From the IMG/VR virus record IMGVR_UViG_3300014720_000134, positions 1 through 28,933 of that record: a stretch of 28,933 nucleotides of DNA; one strand, 5' to 3'. A model generated the notes under the pieces. That model saw only the letters and a program-made list of their open reading frames with translations, had not been told where the DNA came from and did no database searches. The DNA is from a virus. Position numbers and translations under genes: made by a program. Shown here piece after piece: positions 1 through 8,674 of the stretch (the stretch's first letter is position 1; every line of letters starts with the position of its first letter).

Positions 1-653
1 GCATATGCATCATCCCAATCTCTAGAGTTGTTTGTTGTGCCATACCAGCTAGACGCAGTATAAACTGGGTCAGTCTCATTATATGACTCAAGATATCTCC
101 CGTCAAGGTCGACAGTTAGCGTACCTCCGTCTTGCTGAGTCAGGGTCAATACGCCATTAGCCGTAGAAAATCCTACATCACGAATAGAGTCATTGTATCC
201 AGCATTCCAGTTTGTGATGTTTGTTGTACTGATACTCTTAACGTGAGAAGGGACAGTTGGGTCGGTCTCAGTGAAGCTAGTTAAGAAGTTGTGAGTCCAG
301 TTTACCCAAGCACTTCCGTTCCATCTAAGAAGCTGTCCCGTCGCTGCGCTGGTAATCGTAACATCTCCAAGATTGTCAATAGATGAAGAAGGAGTAAGGT
401 AGTTTGGCGTGAAGTTGTGCCAAAATGGGTTAGATTCTCCCGAGCCAGGAGGAATGCCGTATCTAAGCAGTTGCCCAGACGATGGCGTTGTAATGGTTAC
501 GTCCGAAAGACCACCAAGAGTCAGCGACCCAGCGCTAATAGTGCCCCAATAGACATTGCCGTTGCCATCAGATGTCAACACCTGCCCATTCGTTCCATCA
601 ACTATCGGCAGGGTATACTCCGTGTTGACGTTAATCTGAGATAAAAACTTCAT
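1..653 (-). CDS. Partial phage tail-fibre / receptor-binding type protein (N-terminal 217 residues)
   Basis: Open reading frame running off the left edge with no stop; the start ATG is at 651-653 and the protein begins MKFLSQINVNTEYTLPIVDG. It is low in charge and rich in T, S, G and N. It carries fibre-type units: 'NGQVLTSDGNGNVYW' near residue 25, then two copies of a unit resembling 'SDVTITxxxxGQLLR' followed by an 'NFxxxYLT'-like segment. Such short repeats are typical of trimeric phage fibre shafts. A terminator and a promoter-like element separate it from the next upstream gene, so it probably has its own transcript. The C-terminal part that would carry receptor binding is outside the window. 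Assignment rests on composition and repeats, not on a named family. Confidence 0.75.
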   Translation of the reverse strand, partial: MKFLSQINVNTEYTLPIVDGTNGQVLTSDGNGNVYWGTISAGSLTLGGLSDVTITTPSSGQLLRYGIPPGSGESNPFWHNFTPNYLTPSSSIDNLGDVTITSAATGQLLRWNGSAWVNWTHNFLTSFTETDPTVPSHVKSISTTNITNWNAGYNDSIRDVGFSTANGVLTLTQQDGGTLTVDLDGRYLESYNETDPVYTASSWYGTTNNSRDWDDAY

Positions 654-678
654 AGTTTACCAGCCTAATACAGTATAA

Positions 679-687
679 GCAAAAGTA
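679..687 (-). promoter_or_regulatory. Bacteroidota-type -7 promoter element (TACTTTTGC)
   Basis: On the minus strand TACTTTTGC matches the Bacteroidota -7 consensus TAnnTTTG(C) and lies about 25 bases before the ATG at 653, just after a terminator. No TTTG is seen at the usual upstream distance, as at the other minus-strand copies in this window. Confidence 0.45.
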
Positions 688-688
688 C

Positions 689-719
689 GAAAAAGAAAGG
701 GGAGACTATTGCCTCCCCT
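689..719 (-). terminator. Rho-independent terminator after the 387-aa fibre gene
   Basis: Minus-strand stem AGGGGAG/CTCCCCT (arms 713-719 and 698-704) is followed by a T-rich run at 691-697. It lies 26 bases beyond the stop of the gene ending at 745 and closes the upstream late operon. Confidence 0.8.
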
Positions 720-744
720 CGCTCATCTGTTATGCGTTAAAAAC

Positions 745-1908
745 TTAGTCGTTTGAAGTCTGAGGCTGTTCGCCGGGGGCCGGAGCCTCCACAAAGTTGG
801 TATCACCACTACGCTTGGTTCCTGAAAGCACAACGTAGTATTCGTTATCAGTAACGGCACTACCGAAGGTGATAACAACGGTGTTCCCAGAGGGTCTAGT
901 TACATCAACAATAACAGTCTCTTGAGTTGAGTACTTAATGACCTCGGCCGTAACAGCCCTAGTTCCGAAGTTGTGCGTTACCGTGTATGAGTTACCTGTT
1001 TTTGATACATTTTCCTGAATAGCATCAAGCGAGAACAAGATTGGGAGACCCAGGTAGTTGGCAACAGCAGTAAACGTGGCAAGTCGAAGCTCGCCAGCAT
1101 TGGCGTTGCTCTGCATAATGAAGTGGTCTTGAGTCGTAATGCTCGGCGTGAGCGACGGAAGACTTCCTACGTGCAGGGGCTGGTCTACAGTGGTAAAGCG
1201 GTCGTTAGTCTCATCCCAAAGGAACGATACTGAGGCTGCATTGCCACGCTTTACTGAGAATCCACCGTTCTCGGTCGGGGCAGTGCTAACACTAATGTCA
1301 GAGTTAAGCAGGATGATGCTATCACCGATGTTAACCTCATTAGAAGTAATAGAGGTCAGTTGACCATTTACCGTGAGGTTACCGCTGATTACTGTTTCCT
1401 CTGCGTCAATGGTTACGGTGTATACCGTTCCAGATTGAGTACTTGCCGCAGTTTGAAGAATCTTAGCGTTCTCAAGTTGAGTGCTAAGGTCATTCCACAT
1501 CATTAGTCTACCCTCAGAAAGACCAGTGGCATTCTTAAATCTTACGTTATTGCCAGTGATTTCAAGACCATCGCTTACTCCTACGTTAAGGATTCCAGTT
1601 GTGGTTGCGTCCCAAGTAAGACCGTTACCAGCAATGGTTGAAGCAACACTAATGGTTACGTCTCCATCGCTGCCTCCACCAGTAAGGCCAAGGCCAGCAG
1701 TTACGCTGCGGATATCACCAGTGATGTCGTGCCAAGCGGTTCCGTCGTAGTATTTTACTTTGTTGACTGTAGAGTCGTATACGATTCTACCAGTGTAAAG
1801 TGAGCCACCAGACAGAGCTGTAATCTGAGAGGTAGAAAGATGCTCTGGACGAAGACCAAGTACGGGGAATCCGTTGAGCTGAAGTGAAACTAAATGACTT
1901 AGTGCCAT
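745..1908 (-). CDS. Tail fibre / structural shaft protein (387 aa)
   Basis: The protein is beta-rich with several fibre signatures. Near residue 40 is 'GRIVYDSTVNKVKYYDGTAW', a common start-of-shaft motif in phage fibres; near residue 72 is 'GLGLTGGGSDGDVTISVAS'. Around residues 180-240 is a 'NEVNIGDSIILLNSDIS ... ENGGFSVKRG ... LWDETNDRF' domain that recurs in long tail fibres of myo- and podoviruses of marine bacteria. The C-terminal part (about 295-365) has the 'YTVTHNFGTRAVTAEVI' sandwich-like pattern, also seen in the next gene upstream. Transcription follows portal and terminase genes on the same strand, which fits a late virion component. Exact position in the virion cannot be told from sequence. 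Confidence 0.8.
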   Translation of the reverse strand: MALSHLVSLQLNGFPVLGLRPEHLSTSQITALSGGSLYTGRIVYDSTVNKVKYYDGTAWHDITGDIRSVTAGLGLTGGGSDGDVTISVASTIAGNGLTWDATTTGILNVGVSDGLEITGNNVRFKNATGLSEGRLMMWNDLSTQLENAKILQTAASTQSGTVYTVTIDAEETVISGNLTVNGQLTSITSNEVNIGDSIILLNSDISVSTAPTENGGFSVKRGNAASVSFLWDETNDRFTTVDQPLHVGSLPSLTPSITTQDHFIMQSNANAGELRLATFTAVANYLGLPILFSLDAIQENVSKTGNSYTVTHNFGTRAVTAEVIKYSTQETVIVDVTRPSGNTVVITFGSAVTDNEYYVVLSGTKRSGDTNFVEAPAPGEQPQTSND

Positions 1909-1915
1909 ATCATTT

Positions 1916-2242
1916 TTAGTTTAGGTACGCCTTCCCACTGAATGGGTCAACGAAGGTTATGGTTAAAGTGTTTAAAGAGTTATACTGGATGTCACCAATT
2001 ACAACATTTTCTGTACTGTCTACAACAACAGCAGCGGGCTTTTTCCCAAGGTTGTGATTGATTACCCAGGTAGCGGCTGGCATATTCTGTTCGTAGACAA
2101 AGTGTGCGTCACCGCCACCGCCAGTAACCCCTTTTACTGATAAAGAAGTGGTAGGGCGTGGGACGACAACAGTTGTCTGAAGCGAAGGCTGCTGTACGCT
2201 TACGTTTATTTGGTCGCCACTATTGATGGTTATATCGCTCAT
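1916..2242 (-). CDS. Small fibre-associated beta-sandwich protein (108 aa)
   Basis: Begins MSDITINSGDQINVSVQQPS. The second half reads 'MPAATWVINHNLGKKPAAVVVDS' (given as a motif from residue 53) followed by 'NTLTITFVDPFSGKAYLN', the pattern of a small C-terminal domain found in many phage fibre proteins ('W.I.HNLG..P.V...D'). A related pattern occurs at the end of the 387-aa protein downstream, so this may be a short paralogue or an accessory subunit of the same fibre. Its start overlaps the stop of the upstream gene by four bases (ATGA), implying translational coupling. Function is inferred from pattern and position only. Confidence 0.7.
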   Translation of the reverse strand: MSDITINSGDQINVSVQQPSLQTTVVVPRPTTSLSVKGVTGGGGDAHFVYEQNMPAATWVINHNLGKKPAAVVVDSTENVVIGDIQYNSLNTLTITFVDPFSGKAYLN

Positions 2243-2598
2243 AACGTAACGTCCTCGTTTACTTTAAATATCCCGTAAAGCCACGTCTTAACAGCTCCAG
2301 AGTTCGTGCTCTGTAGGTCGTATACGTAAAGTCCTCCGTTCACTCCAGCCATCGTAGCGGCAGGAGCGGTAATGGTTAGTACGCCCTGAGTGGTTCCGCT
2401 GTAAGAAAATACGTCATCCTCAAGGATAGCGGAAGACGAGGTGTCCGTCTCACGTACATCAAGCTTCCACGTGTATCCAGTAAGGTTGAGCACAGCACCA
2501 GTGTCGTCTTTGAACGTGAGCTCAAGACGAAAAGAGTCACCCTTTCTGCAAGTGATGTCTACTCTTTGCGATGTATCTAAGTTAACTTGAGCTGCCAT
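2239..2598 (-). CDS. Ig-like/beta-sandwich phage structural protein (119 aa)
   Basis: The sequence 'ITCRKGDSFRLELTFKDDTG' followed by 'LNLTGYTWKLDVRETD' is the pattern of small beta-sandwich proteins found near baseplate and fibre genes in many phages (BppU/LtfC-like families). The C-terminal half alternates strands ending 'TWLYGIFKVNEDVTL'. It is the first gene of a three-gene set with the 108-aa and 387-aa fibre proteins and has a TAnnTTTGC element right before its start. Likely a minor virion protein linking fibre to tail or neck, but the family assignment is tentative. Confidence 0.65.
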   Translation of the reverse strand: MAAQVNLDTSQRVDITCRKGDSFRLELTFKDDTGAVLNLTGYTWKLDVRETDTSSSAILEDDVFSYSGTTQGVLTITAPAATMAGVNGGLYVYDLQSTNSGAVKTWLYGIFKVNEDVTL

Positions 2599-2602
2599 AC
2601 TG

Positions 2603-2610
2603 CAAATTTA
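2603..2610 (-). promoter_or_regulatory. Bacteroidota-type -7 element (TAAATTTGC)
   Basis: Minus-strand TAAATTTG followed by C lies five bases before the start codon of the 119-aa gene. It is a perfect TAnnTTTG match; the equivalent -33 position reads TTTC. If used, the mRNA leader would be very short or absent. Confidence 0.45.
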
Positions 2611-2620
2611 TGTCTTTTAA

Positions 2621-5065
2621 TCAAGCGTTAGAAAGGAGTGATGCTATTACGTCTTCGTTCGTATCTTCCTGGAGCTCACCACGTTCTCCCTTGCGCTGGG
2701 ATATGAGTTTGCTTTGCTCAACAGCTTGTTTTTTAACTCGTGAATCTTTGCGGTCTTCACGCTCTGACTCAAGGTCAGTTCGGACTCCTGATTCAATTTG
2801 TTGTTGCTGTAGGTCATATTTTCCTTGAAGGTCAGCCAATCGCATCTTCAAATCGTATTCTACTTGTAGCAACTGAGATTTCATTTGACCCTCGAGCTGC
2901 ATCTTTTGAGCCTCCAGTTGTGCCTTCATCTGCTCCTCCTGCATCTTAGCTTGAGAAGTGGCTTGAGCAACTTGAGCATTAGCCTGAGCTTGCATCTGTG
3001 AGTTCTGCTGAGCCATTAGTTGTTGCTGCTTCAAACGCTTTTTACGACGAACAATAAGTAGTTGTTCAGCTTGGTTTACATCTTTTAGCTTGCGAATAGC
3101 AATTGCATCTTCAAGGTCAATTTCCTTCTGTAGTAATGACTGTTGGATATTAGCCTCCAAATAGGCTTTATCCATATCCTCCATTTCTGCAACCACACGA
3201 ACACCAAAGTTGTACATCGGTAAATCAGCAAATGATGAAATAATATCCATACTGCTAGTTCCTAATGCCTTCTCGTACGTACGGTATAGCACACTATCCT
3301 TCGGAATGATTTGCAAGCATCGTACGATGTCGTCGCATACTTTCTTGAATAGAACCATAGCGGCATTAGTGATGTCGTACGTAGCGTTGTTGGAGGCCTC
3401 AATAGCCTGTTGACGAACGCCAACAAGCTGCTCACCCTTAGGCGTACTTCCATCTACAATTTCGTTAAGACCCGTTGCATCACGAATCATACGCAAGTAG
3501 TGGTTGTATAGATTAATCAGCTCGTTAATGTTACGAATCTGGTTGTTGATTTCACGTACAGGAGGATTCTGGAATCCACCTTCTGGGTTCTTAGAGCGGT
3601 AGTAGAAGATACCAGTCTGCTCGTAGATGTCCTGGATGTCCAAAGGCTGAAGCTCACCACCACGTCCAAGCTGTACATTCTCCAGCCCTTCGATGTCAAT
3701 CATAAGACCGTCGGGTTTAGCCTTGGCAATAGCCTGCTGAATCTTAAGGTGTGTAATCTGTAGCTGGTCAGCAAAGCTCTTCACCATCGACACCATTGAC
3801 TTAGGAATCATACGGCGAAGGTTCGTAGCTACAACACTGTAACTAAGGCGAGCTCGAGTAAGGTCGTGTACGTTGCGAGGTATATTTTTCTTTACCCCGT
3901 AGTCAAACAAGAAATTTGTCCCGATAATATATTTACCCCCATATACCGTGGCAGTCTGCATACGGTATGGCTTTCGGTCATATACGCTTTCGCGAGGAGG
4001 CTCGTACTTGAATCCTTTGTAGTAGAACCCGACATTTCCAAATCGAGACTCTTTCTCTTCAAAGTACACATCGTCAACACTTAAGAACTCAAAGTCTAGA
4101 ACTTCAACGATGAACTCGTCGTATCCGTATGCAACAGACTGAAGATTCTTATCGTAGTAAGACTGAGTAAGGCGTGAAGAATTGTTGTTGTACTGATACT
4201 GGACCATAGTGGCCAGTTTTTGATATTCCTCTTCAGTAAACTGGTCCCCGGCTTGGCGCTTTAGGTCCATAATGCTCATACGGCGTACGTGTCCAGCATA
4301 GATGAGGTCCGACATATTTGGGTCCTCGGTGTAGCTATGAATGAAGTATGCCGGGTCTACGTAGTTCTCTACGATTCCGTAGTTAGGGTCGTTTTCACGC
4401 TTAACGACAGCCATACCAATAGACACCAAATCATTTACGCAACGGCGATAGATGCGCTCTCCGAACTCATTCCAAGTAAGCGTAAGTTCAGTAGCGATTT
4501 GGGTAGCTATCTCGCTAGCAATTTTGATGTTTGTGTCCAAGAAGATTTCAGCCTCTTCAATGCTGTCGGGTATCGCCTCAACATCATATCCGGTCTTAAC
4601 ACCAACGCCTTCAAGTTCACCAAGAAGATTTTTCAGTTCGACTCCAGCTTTAACCTCTGCCTTTTTCTTCTCCTTTTCAGATACTGAAAGAGGGTCAACA
4701 GCCTCGATATTTGGATACGGATTGCGAGAAAGGATTTTGTTGACTACAATCTTTACAAACTTAGGAACGATAGGCACTGGAGACCAGTCAATATTCAGAA
4801 GAGTTCCGTCACCGTTATTGGGGTCTAGTGAGTTAAGAATCTGCTTGTAGATAGCAGTATCCTGCGTTCCGTTTGCATAGTCTCGGTTTTGCTCAAACTC
4901 CTTGAGACGGCGGCGGAACAAGCTACCTTCATCTTCTGGTCGGCCCCATTGAGTCTCTATGCTTTTCGCATACTGAAGACCGTAATCCTTTGACTGCTTG
5001 ACCTCATAGGATGCCAGCGGGTCAGGGAAATTATTAATGGGATTCGGATTTTTCCCGTTATACAT
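2621..5065 (-). CDS. Portal protein (814 aa)
   Basis: The protein forms the dodecameric DNA entry channel at the capsid vertex. Its size, its place directly downstream of the large terminase, and its architecture support this: a mixed alpha/beta N-terminal half, a central region with 'YRSKNPEGGFQNPPVREIN' near residue 500 and 'LRMIRDATGLNEIVDGSTPK' near residue 540 (typical of portal crown/stem segments of Bacteroidota podoviruses), and a long C-terminal Q/A/M/K-rich coiled coil at about 680-759. This is followed by a charged tail. Similar glutamine-rich coiled coils form the barrel of podovirus portals. It is separated from TerL by 54 bases containing a promoter-like element. Confidence 0.88.
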   Translation of the reverse strand: MYNGKNPNPINNFPDPLASYEVKQSKDYGLQYAKSIETQWGRPEDEGSLFRRRLKEFEQNRDYANGTQDTAIYKQILNSLDPNNGDGTLLNIDWSPVPIVPKFVKIVVNKILSRNPYPNIEAVDPLSVSEKEKKKAEVKAGVELKNLLGELEGVGVKTGYDVEAIPDSIEEAEIFLDTNIKIASEIATQIATELTLTWNEFGERIYRRCVNDLVSIGMAVVKRENDPNYGIVENYVDPAYFIHSYTEDPNMSDLIYAGHVRRMSIMDLKRQAGDQFTEEEYQKLATMVQYQYNNNSSRLTQSYYDKNLQSVAYGYDEFIVEVLDFEFLSVDDVYFEEKESRFGNVGFYYKGFKYEPPRESVYDRKPYRMQTATVYGGKYIIGTNFLFDYGVKKNIPRNVHDLTRARLSYSVVATNLRRMIPKSMVSMVKSFADQLQITHLKIQQAIAKAKPDGLMIDIEGLENVQLGRGGELQPLDIQDIYEQTGIFYYRSKNPEGGFQNPPVREINNQIRNINELINLYNHYLRMIRDATGLNEIVDGSTPKGEQLVGVRQQAIEASNNATYDITNAAMVLFKKVCDDIVRCLQIIPKDSVLYRTYEKALGTSSMDIISSFADLPMYNFGVRVVAEMEDMDKAYLEANIQQSLLQKEIDLEDAIAIRKLKDVNQAEQLLIVRRKKRLKQQQLMAQQNSQMQAQANAQVAQATSQAKMQEEQMKAQLEAQKMQLEGQMKSQLLQVEYDLKMRLADLQGKYDLQQQQIESGVRTDLESEREDRKDSRVKKQAVEQSKLISQRKGERGELQEDTNEDVIASLLSNA

Positions 5066-5105
5066 ATAGTAATTCCTTTATATGAGCAGATTATGCTTTC
5101 AAATG

Positions 5106-5113
5106 CAAATATA
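5106..5113 (-). promoter_or_regulatory. Bacteroidota-type -7 element (TATATTTGC) before portal
   Basis: Minus-strand TATATTTG followed by C sits about 40 bases upstream of the portal ATG in the short gap between terminase and portal. It is a perfect -7 match with no evident -33 TTTG. Confidence 0.45.
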
Positions 5114-5119
5114 AAGTAA

Positions 5120-7243
5120 TTAGAAACGCGCCTTATACCGTCTAAAGAATACTTTATCGGTCATATCGGTATGCTTCTTCTCCTTGATTATGGTCTGAGC
5201 GCCAAGAAGCGCAAGGCCAGAACTAATGGTCAAGTCAAATTTTGTGCGGTCGCTAATCTTGTATCCAATCCAGTCTTGCAAAGTCCTATCGAAGTACATT
5301 TTACCGTATTCATCGCTGTCGATACGATATCCGATATGCTCGTGTATGAATGCCTCAATAGCCTGAGCGTGAGCTTGTATAAACTCTTGTGAGTTAGATG
5401 GAACACCCTTAGTGCGCACGTTGGCTCTCTGGTTTGGTGGAGTAAGGTGCGGGGGCCTATCCATAATATAATTATCATAACCTCTAGACTCGAAGTATCT
5501 AACTATACCATACTTGTTGTTTTCTACTAGTAGTGGATAACCGTAGTAGACAGCGGCCATAAGGACGTCCTCGTAAAATACTCTAGCTAGGTCTGGTCGC
5601 TCAGCATACTCAAGAACGAATCTGTTGCTGGGGTAGTTCATATTGAACTTATTGAAGAAGTGGAAAGCCCCTTTAGAACCTCTTCCGTCTGCAGTCTCAT
5701 CAATGTCGTACGAGTCAACACCTCCTACGCCAACGTGAACATTTCCTGGGGCGCGCTTCCCAAGCTGTATTACTTGCTTGTTTGACTCTTCGAACGGAGG
5801 GAGCCAAGACACATAAAACTTACCGTTAGGGTCCGGGCTAAATGTTACCTTAGTATCTTGTTGTCCGTTGTTCCAAACGAAATTTCCTCGAACTACTGGA
5901 TTCGGAAACAGATTGCTATTGTGCTCTATCTGCTCGTATATCCTAGAGATATTAAAGTGAGATGTCTTTGTAGAGTCACGGAACGCTTCCTCTTCAGTCC
6001 ACGGGAACTGACGTATAACTTCATTAAGTTCGTAAGGGTCGCTCATCAAAGCTTTACGCTCATTGTTGAGGTATGTCTTAGCACCAATCTTAGTGATATC
6101 TCCCTCCATTGTGTTTAATGGCTTCTCAGGGTCGTTCACTATAGGTAAACCGTATTGGTCAAAGAAACCCTCTAGAGCTTCATAAGCTGGGATGAATATC
6201 TTGTAAAGGCCACTCTTGGTTCTACCGTTCTCGTTTCTTTTCTTCGGGTCAGAATCGTAGTACAGCTTACGAAAGTTAGCTCCGCCTTTATCTAGCGGGT
6301 TTACGGTAGAGCCGACGAGTGCTTTTCCTACGACCTTCTTACCTACGAGTAGACACGTGCGGTGGATACGCCAAAGCTCGTTTACGTCAATAGGAGACTC
6401 GTACTTACCAGACTCGTCAAGAAACAGCGTGTGTAGTTTTTCACCGTCATATGCGTTGTTTACGGTGTTCTTCCAGTTGATTACAGTATCAAGGGCCTGC
6501 GTCATCATAACAGCCTTGTTGTTTTTCGTAATCCGCTTTGAAGGCTCACGGAACGCTAGCTCCATACGCGGGTTTGTGGTACCGTCCTGTACTGGCTTAA
6601 AGAAGAACGGGTAGCTGCGGAACATCGGGAACACCTTCTTCATAAAGACGTTCTCTTGAGCATCCTTACCAGTCTTCGATATGATTCCTAGTAGCTTTTC
6701 AGCAACCTGAGTACCTTCGTCCACAAGTATAGATGACGATACATTTGTGTATCCAGAACGACGACACTTCACGTATACTTGTCCGATTGACCTTGGGTCA
6801 GACTCACAAGCTGCGTAATGAATAAACAGCTTCCTCTGGAAGTCTAAGTAACTAGCGTATCCAATGTCCATCTTGCTCCATTGAAGGAGCATATAGTGGT
6901 GTCCAGTTATGTACGTGGGGATGCCGTTGTTGTAGAACCAAAGACCTTTTCGTCTACGAATAAACTCGCGTTCAATATAAGGAGTATACCTATCTCTAAA
7001 CTCCTTTGGAGCTTCAGACCACTCGTCCATAGTGCGGATACGCTCGAGCTCTTTCGGTACAGATAGCCTTCTCCAGTGCTGCTCCTCCTTTGGTAGCTCG
7101 CTAAACAGTACGCTCTTGTCGTCTGGTTTTTCTGGTAACTGTATGTATAGCCCAGCAATCTCGACAATTTCACCTTCGGTGCCGTCTGGACATATGTTTA
7201 TGACAAAGTCGTCATATCCTTCTATGTCTCTTATACCTGCCAT
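5120..7243 (-). CDS. terL: Terminase large subunit (707 aa)
   Basis: DNA-packaging motor with ATPase and nuclease. A deviant Walker A is seen at 160-168 ('CRRSGYTNV'), Walker B at 273-277 (LFLDE, with D276 and catalytic E277), and the coupling motif GST at 311-313. The C-terminal RNase H-like nuclease shows D510 ('VGGVDSYD'), E574 ('LLVENNKYG') and D670 ('KFDLTISSG') in the expected order. At 707 residues it is longer than the usual 450-600, like terminases of other Bacteroidota phages. Its start overlaps the stop of the 98-aa gene by one base (TAATG), and the portal follows, which is the standard packaging order. Confidence 0.93.
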   Translation of the reverse strand: MAGIRDIEGYDDFVINICPDGTEGEIVEIAGLYIQLPEKPDDKSVLFSELPKEEQHWRRLSVPKELERIRTMDEWSEAPKEFRDRYTPYIEREFIRRRKGLWFYNNGIPTYITGHHYMLLQWSKMDIGYASYLDFQRKLFIHYAACESDPRSIGQVYVKCRRSGYTNVSSSILVDEGTQVAEKLLGIISKTGKDAQENVFMKKVFPMFRSYPFFFKPVQDGTTNPRMELAFREPSKRITKNNKAVMMTQALDTVINWKNTVNNAYDGEKLHTLFLDESGKYESPIDVNELWRIHRTCLLVGKKVVGKALVGSTVNPLDKGGANFRKLYYDSDPKKRNENGRTKSGLYKIFIPAYEALEGFFDQYGLPIVNDPEKPLNTMEGDITKIGAKTYLNNERKALMSDPYELNEVIRQFPWTEEEAFRDSTKTSHFNISRIYEQIEHNSNLFPNPVVRGNFVWNNGQQDTKVTFSPDPNGKFYVSWLPPFEESNKQVIQLGKRAPGNVHVGVGGVDSYDIDETADGRGSKGAFHFFNKFNMNYPSNRFVLEYAERPDLARVFYEDVLMAAVYYGYPLLVENNKYGIVRYFESRGYDNYIMDRPPHLTPPNQRANVRTKGVPSNSQEFIQAHAQAIEAFIHEHIGYRIDSDEYGKMYFDRTLQDWIGYKISDRTKFDLTISSGLALLGAQTIIKEKKHTDMTDKVFFRRYKARF

Positions 7244-7539
7244 TACTTACGGAATCTCTCAGCAAAACCTCCAGCAAAGTCGGAATGCTCGGCGATGCTG
7301 TCGGTATCCTCAAGGTCTTTAATCATCTGCTCCAAACGCTGGCGCTCCTGGAGTAGCTCCCGAGCATCTACAACAGACTGCTTGATACTCTGAAGCTCCG
7401 CTTTTCGCTGAGAGCCAGACAACTCTAAGTCAACGGGCTTCTGTATTTCCTCAATGATGTTATTGATAGCCGTTTCGGTTGCAGTAAGCAATCGTTTAGT
7501 GGCATCAATAGTAGTAAACAGATTAGTTCTCTTCGACAT
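7243..7539 (-). CDS. Small helical protein upstream of terL (possible small terminase subunit or helper)
   Basis: 98 residues, almost entirely predicted alpha-helical with heptad-like L/I spacing ('LLQERQRLEQMIKDLEDTD' near 67-85) and a basic C-terminus (FAERFRK). Position immediately before terL, with overlapping stop and start, is where small terminase subunits lie, but no DNA-binding helix-turn-helix is obvious, so this role is only a guess. It overlaps the GroES-like gene upstream by 17 bases. Confidence 0.65.
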   Translation of the reverse strand: MSKRTNLFTTIDATKRLLTATETAINNIIEEIQKPVDLELSGSQRKAELQSIKQSVVDARELLQERQRLEQMIKDLEDTDSIAEHSDFAGGFAERFRK

Positions 7540-8089
7540 ACATAATCTCGTGTAAAAGCATACGAAGCATCAACTCACCATCAACTTGCATTTCGTAGTC
7601 TGCTTTGTCACCATATCCAACAACGTCTCCGGCTTTGACTCCCATCTCAAGAAGAGCCGGGTGGTCATAGGCTAATATGCCGCGGTTTTGACGCTTCTCC
7701 TCTTGAATCAGGATGATGCTGTCAGATTTTACTTCCTGTTCCTTAATCTCACGAAGAAACACCCAATCACCTAGCATATGCATACCATCTTCGTTCTTGT
7801 ACGCGATTGCGTGATTGCTGTATGCCCCATTAGGGTCGAACATAACGATGTATCTCCCTTTCTCGATTTCAAGGCCGGGATTCATCACAACGTGGTGGTG
7901 AAAGTAAATGGTGTCTCCTGGCTTTGCTCCAGTCTGTGCGCACTCTGGAACAGCTACTATCTCGCCAGAAGTCATTCGGTTGTTAAACTCGTCAAACTTT
8001 GATGCCAAGTAAAGAGTCTTTCCACCAACTTCGATGGTGTCTTTAAACTTCTTTGGTAGCTCTACGATAAAGTGATGTAATGGTTTCAT
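7523..8089 (-). CDS. Two-domain GroES-like co-chaperonin
   Basis: Likely assists the host GroEL in folding phage structural proteins, as gp31 does in T4. Numbering here counts from an upstream ATG at 8101. Two consecutive Cpn10-type domains are visible: one at about 5-118 (start 'MKPLHHFIVELP' like GroES 'MxIRPLHDRVIV', then 'TSGEIVAVP' and 'AKPGDTIYFHHH'), and one at about 125-191 ('RGILAYDHP', 'VKAGDVVGYGDKADYEMQVD', 'ELMLRMLLHEIMYVEE', matching the GroES 'VKVGDxVLF ... YLIxREDDILAVxE' end). Single-domain GroES is about 97 residues, so the length of about 190 fits a duplication. I chose the ATG at 8089 because it matches the family start; the one at 8101 adds four residues. Confidence 0.75.
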   Translation of the reverse strand: MKPLHHFIVELPKKFKDTIEVGGKTLYLASKFDEFNNRMTSGEIVAVPECAQTGAKPGDTIYFHHHVVMNPGLEIEKGRYIVMFDPNGAYSNHAIAYKNEDGMHMLGDWVFLREIKEQEVKSDSIILIQEEKRQNRGILAYDHPALLEMGVKAGDVVGYGDKADYEMQVDGELMLRMLLHEIMYVEEN

Positions 8090-8126
8090 ATTAAATTCCA
8101 ATAAAATTAGTGAGGCGTGAGCTTCG

Positions 8127-8363
8127 TTATTCGAAGTGACAGTCGTACTCCGCTAACGTAGGCATATTCTCCACTCGCTTCCACAGCATAGTGCCGGAAT
8201 TGCTAGTGATGTATATGTCGTAGCATCGATGACCGTTCTTCAAATATGTGCGCTCATCGAATTCGATTACCGACACATATCCAGCTCCAGCCTTCATATC
8301 CAGTACGTAAGCAAGAGCGTCCTTCGGGTTTTGCCCGATGATTATCTTTCTGATGATGTTCAT
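8127..8363 (-). CDS. Conserved-looking small phage protein, unknown function (78 aa)
   Basis: Starts MNIIRKIIIGQNPKDALAYV and contains 'VSVIEFDERTYLKNGHRCYD', a compact alpha/beta pattern. It follows the 102-aa gene directly, with its start codon abutting the upstream stop codon, so the two are probably co-translated. No family or catalytic motif recognised. Its place between co-chaperonin and the small-gene chain suggests a late, virion-associated role, but nothing in the sequence proves it. Confidence 0.7.
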   Translation of the reverse strand: MNIIRKIIIGQNPKDALAYVLDMKAGAGYVSVIEFDERTYLKNGHRCYDIYITSNSGTMLWKRVENMPTLAEYDCHFE

Positions 8364-8672
8364 TTAATTCAGGTATTGGTCCGGGTCTCCTCCGAAGAGT
8401 CGAATCCAGAAGTCTACATTTTTTGGTTCGTTAAGATGCGACTTGATAGAGTCGTATAACGAATTCGTTATATCTTCAAGCTCTTCCTCGTCGCTAATGT
8501 TAGTAGCGAATGACATCTCTATCTCGTCGGATTCGTCACCTTCGATATATCGACCTACTGCAATAAGAGAGAAGAACTCTCCGTCTTTATCTCGCTCAGA
8601 GATAAAGTCCTGAAGGGATGTGTAGCGTTCGCGGAGCTCTTTGTAGAACTCTTGCGCTTCGTGTTCTTCCAT
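8364..8672 (-). CDS. Acidic hypothetical protein (102 aa)
   Basis: Rich in D and E (for example 'YIEGDESDEIEMSFATNISD' near residue 43) with helical ends and a C-terminal 'FWIRLFGGDPDQYLN'. No recognised family. It is the first gene after a promoter-like element plus inverted repeat (8675-8711) and is followed without gap by the 78-aa gene. Confidence 0.7.
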   Translation of the reverse strand: MEEHEAQEFYKELRERYTSLQDFISERDKDGEFFSLIAVGRYIEGDESDEIEMSFATNISDEEELEDITNSLYDSIKSHLNEPKNVDFWIRLFGGDPDQYLN

Positions 8673-8674
8673 AT

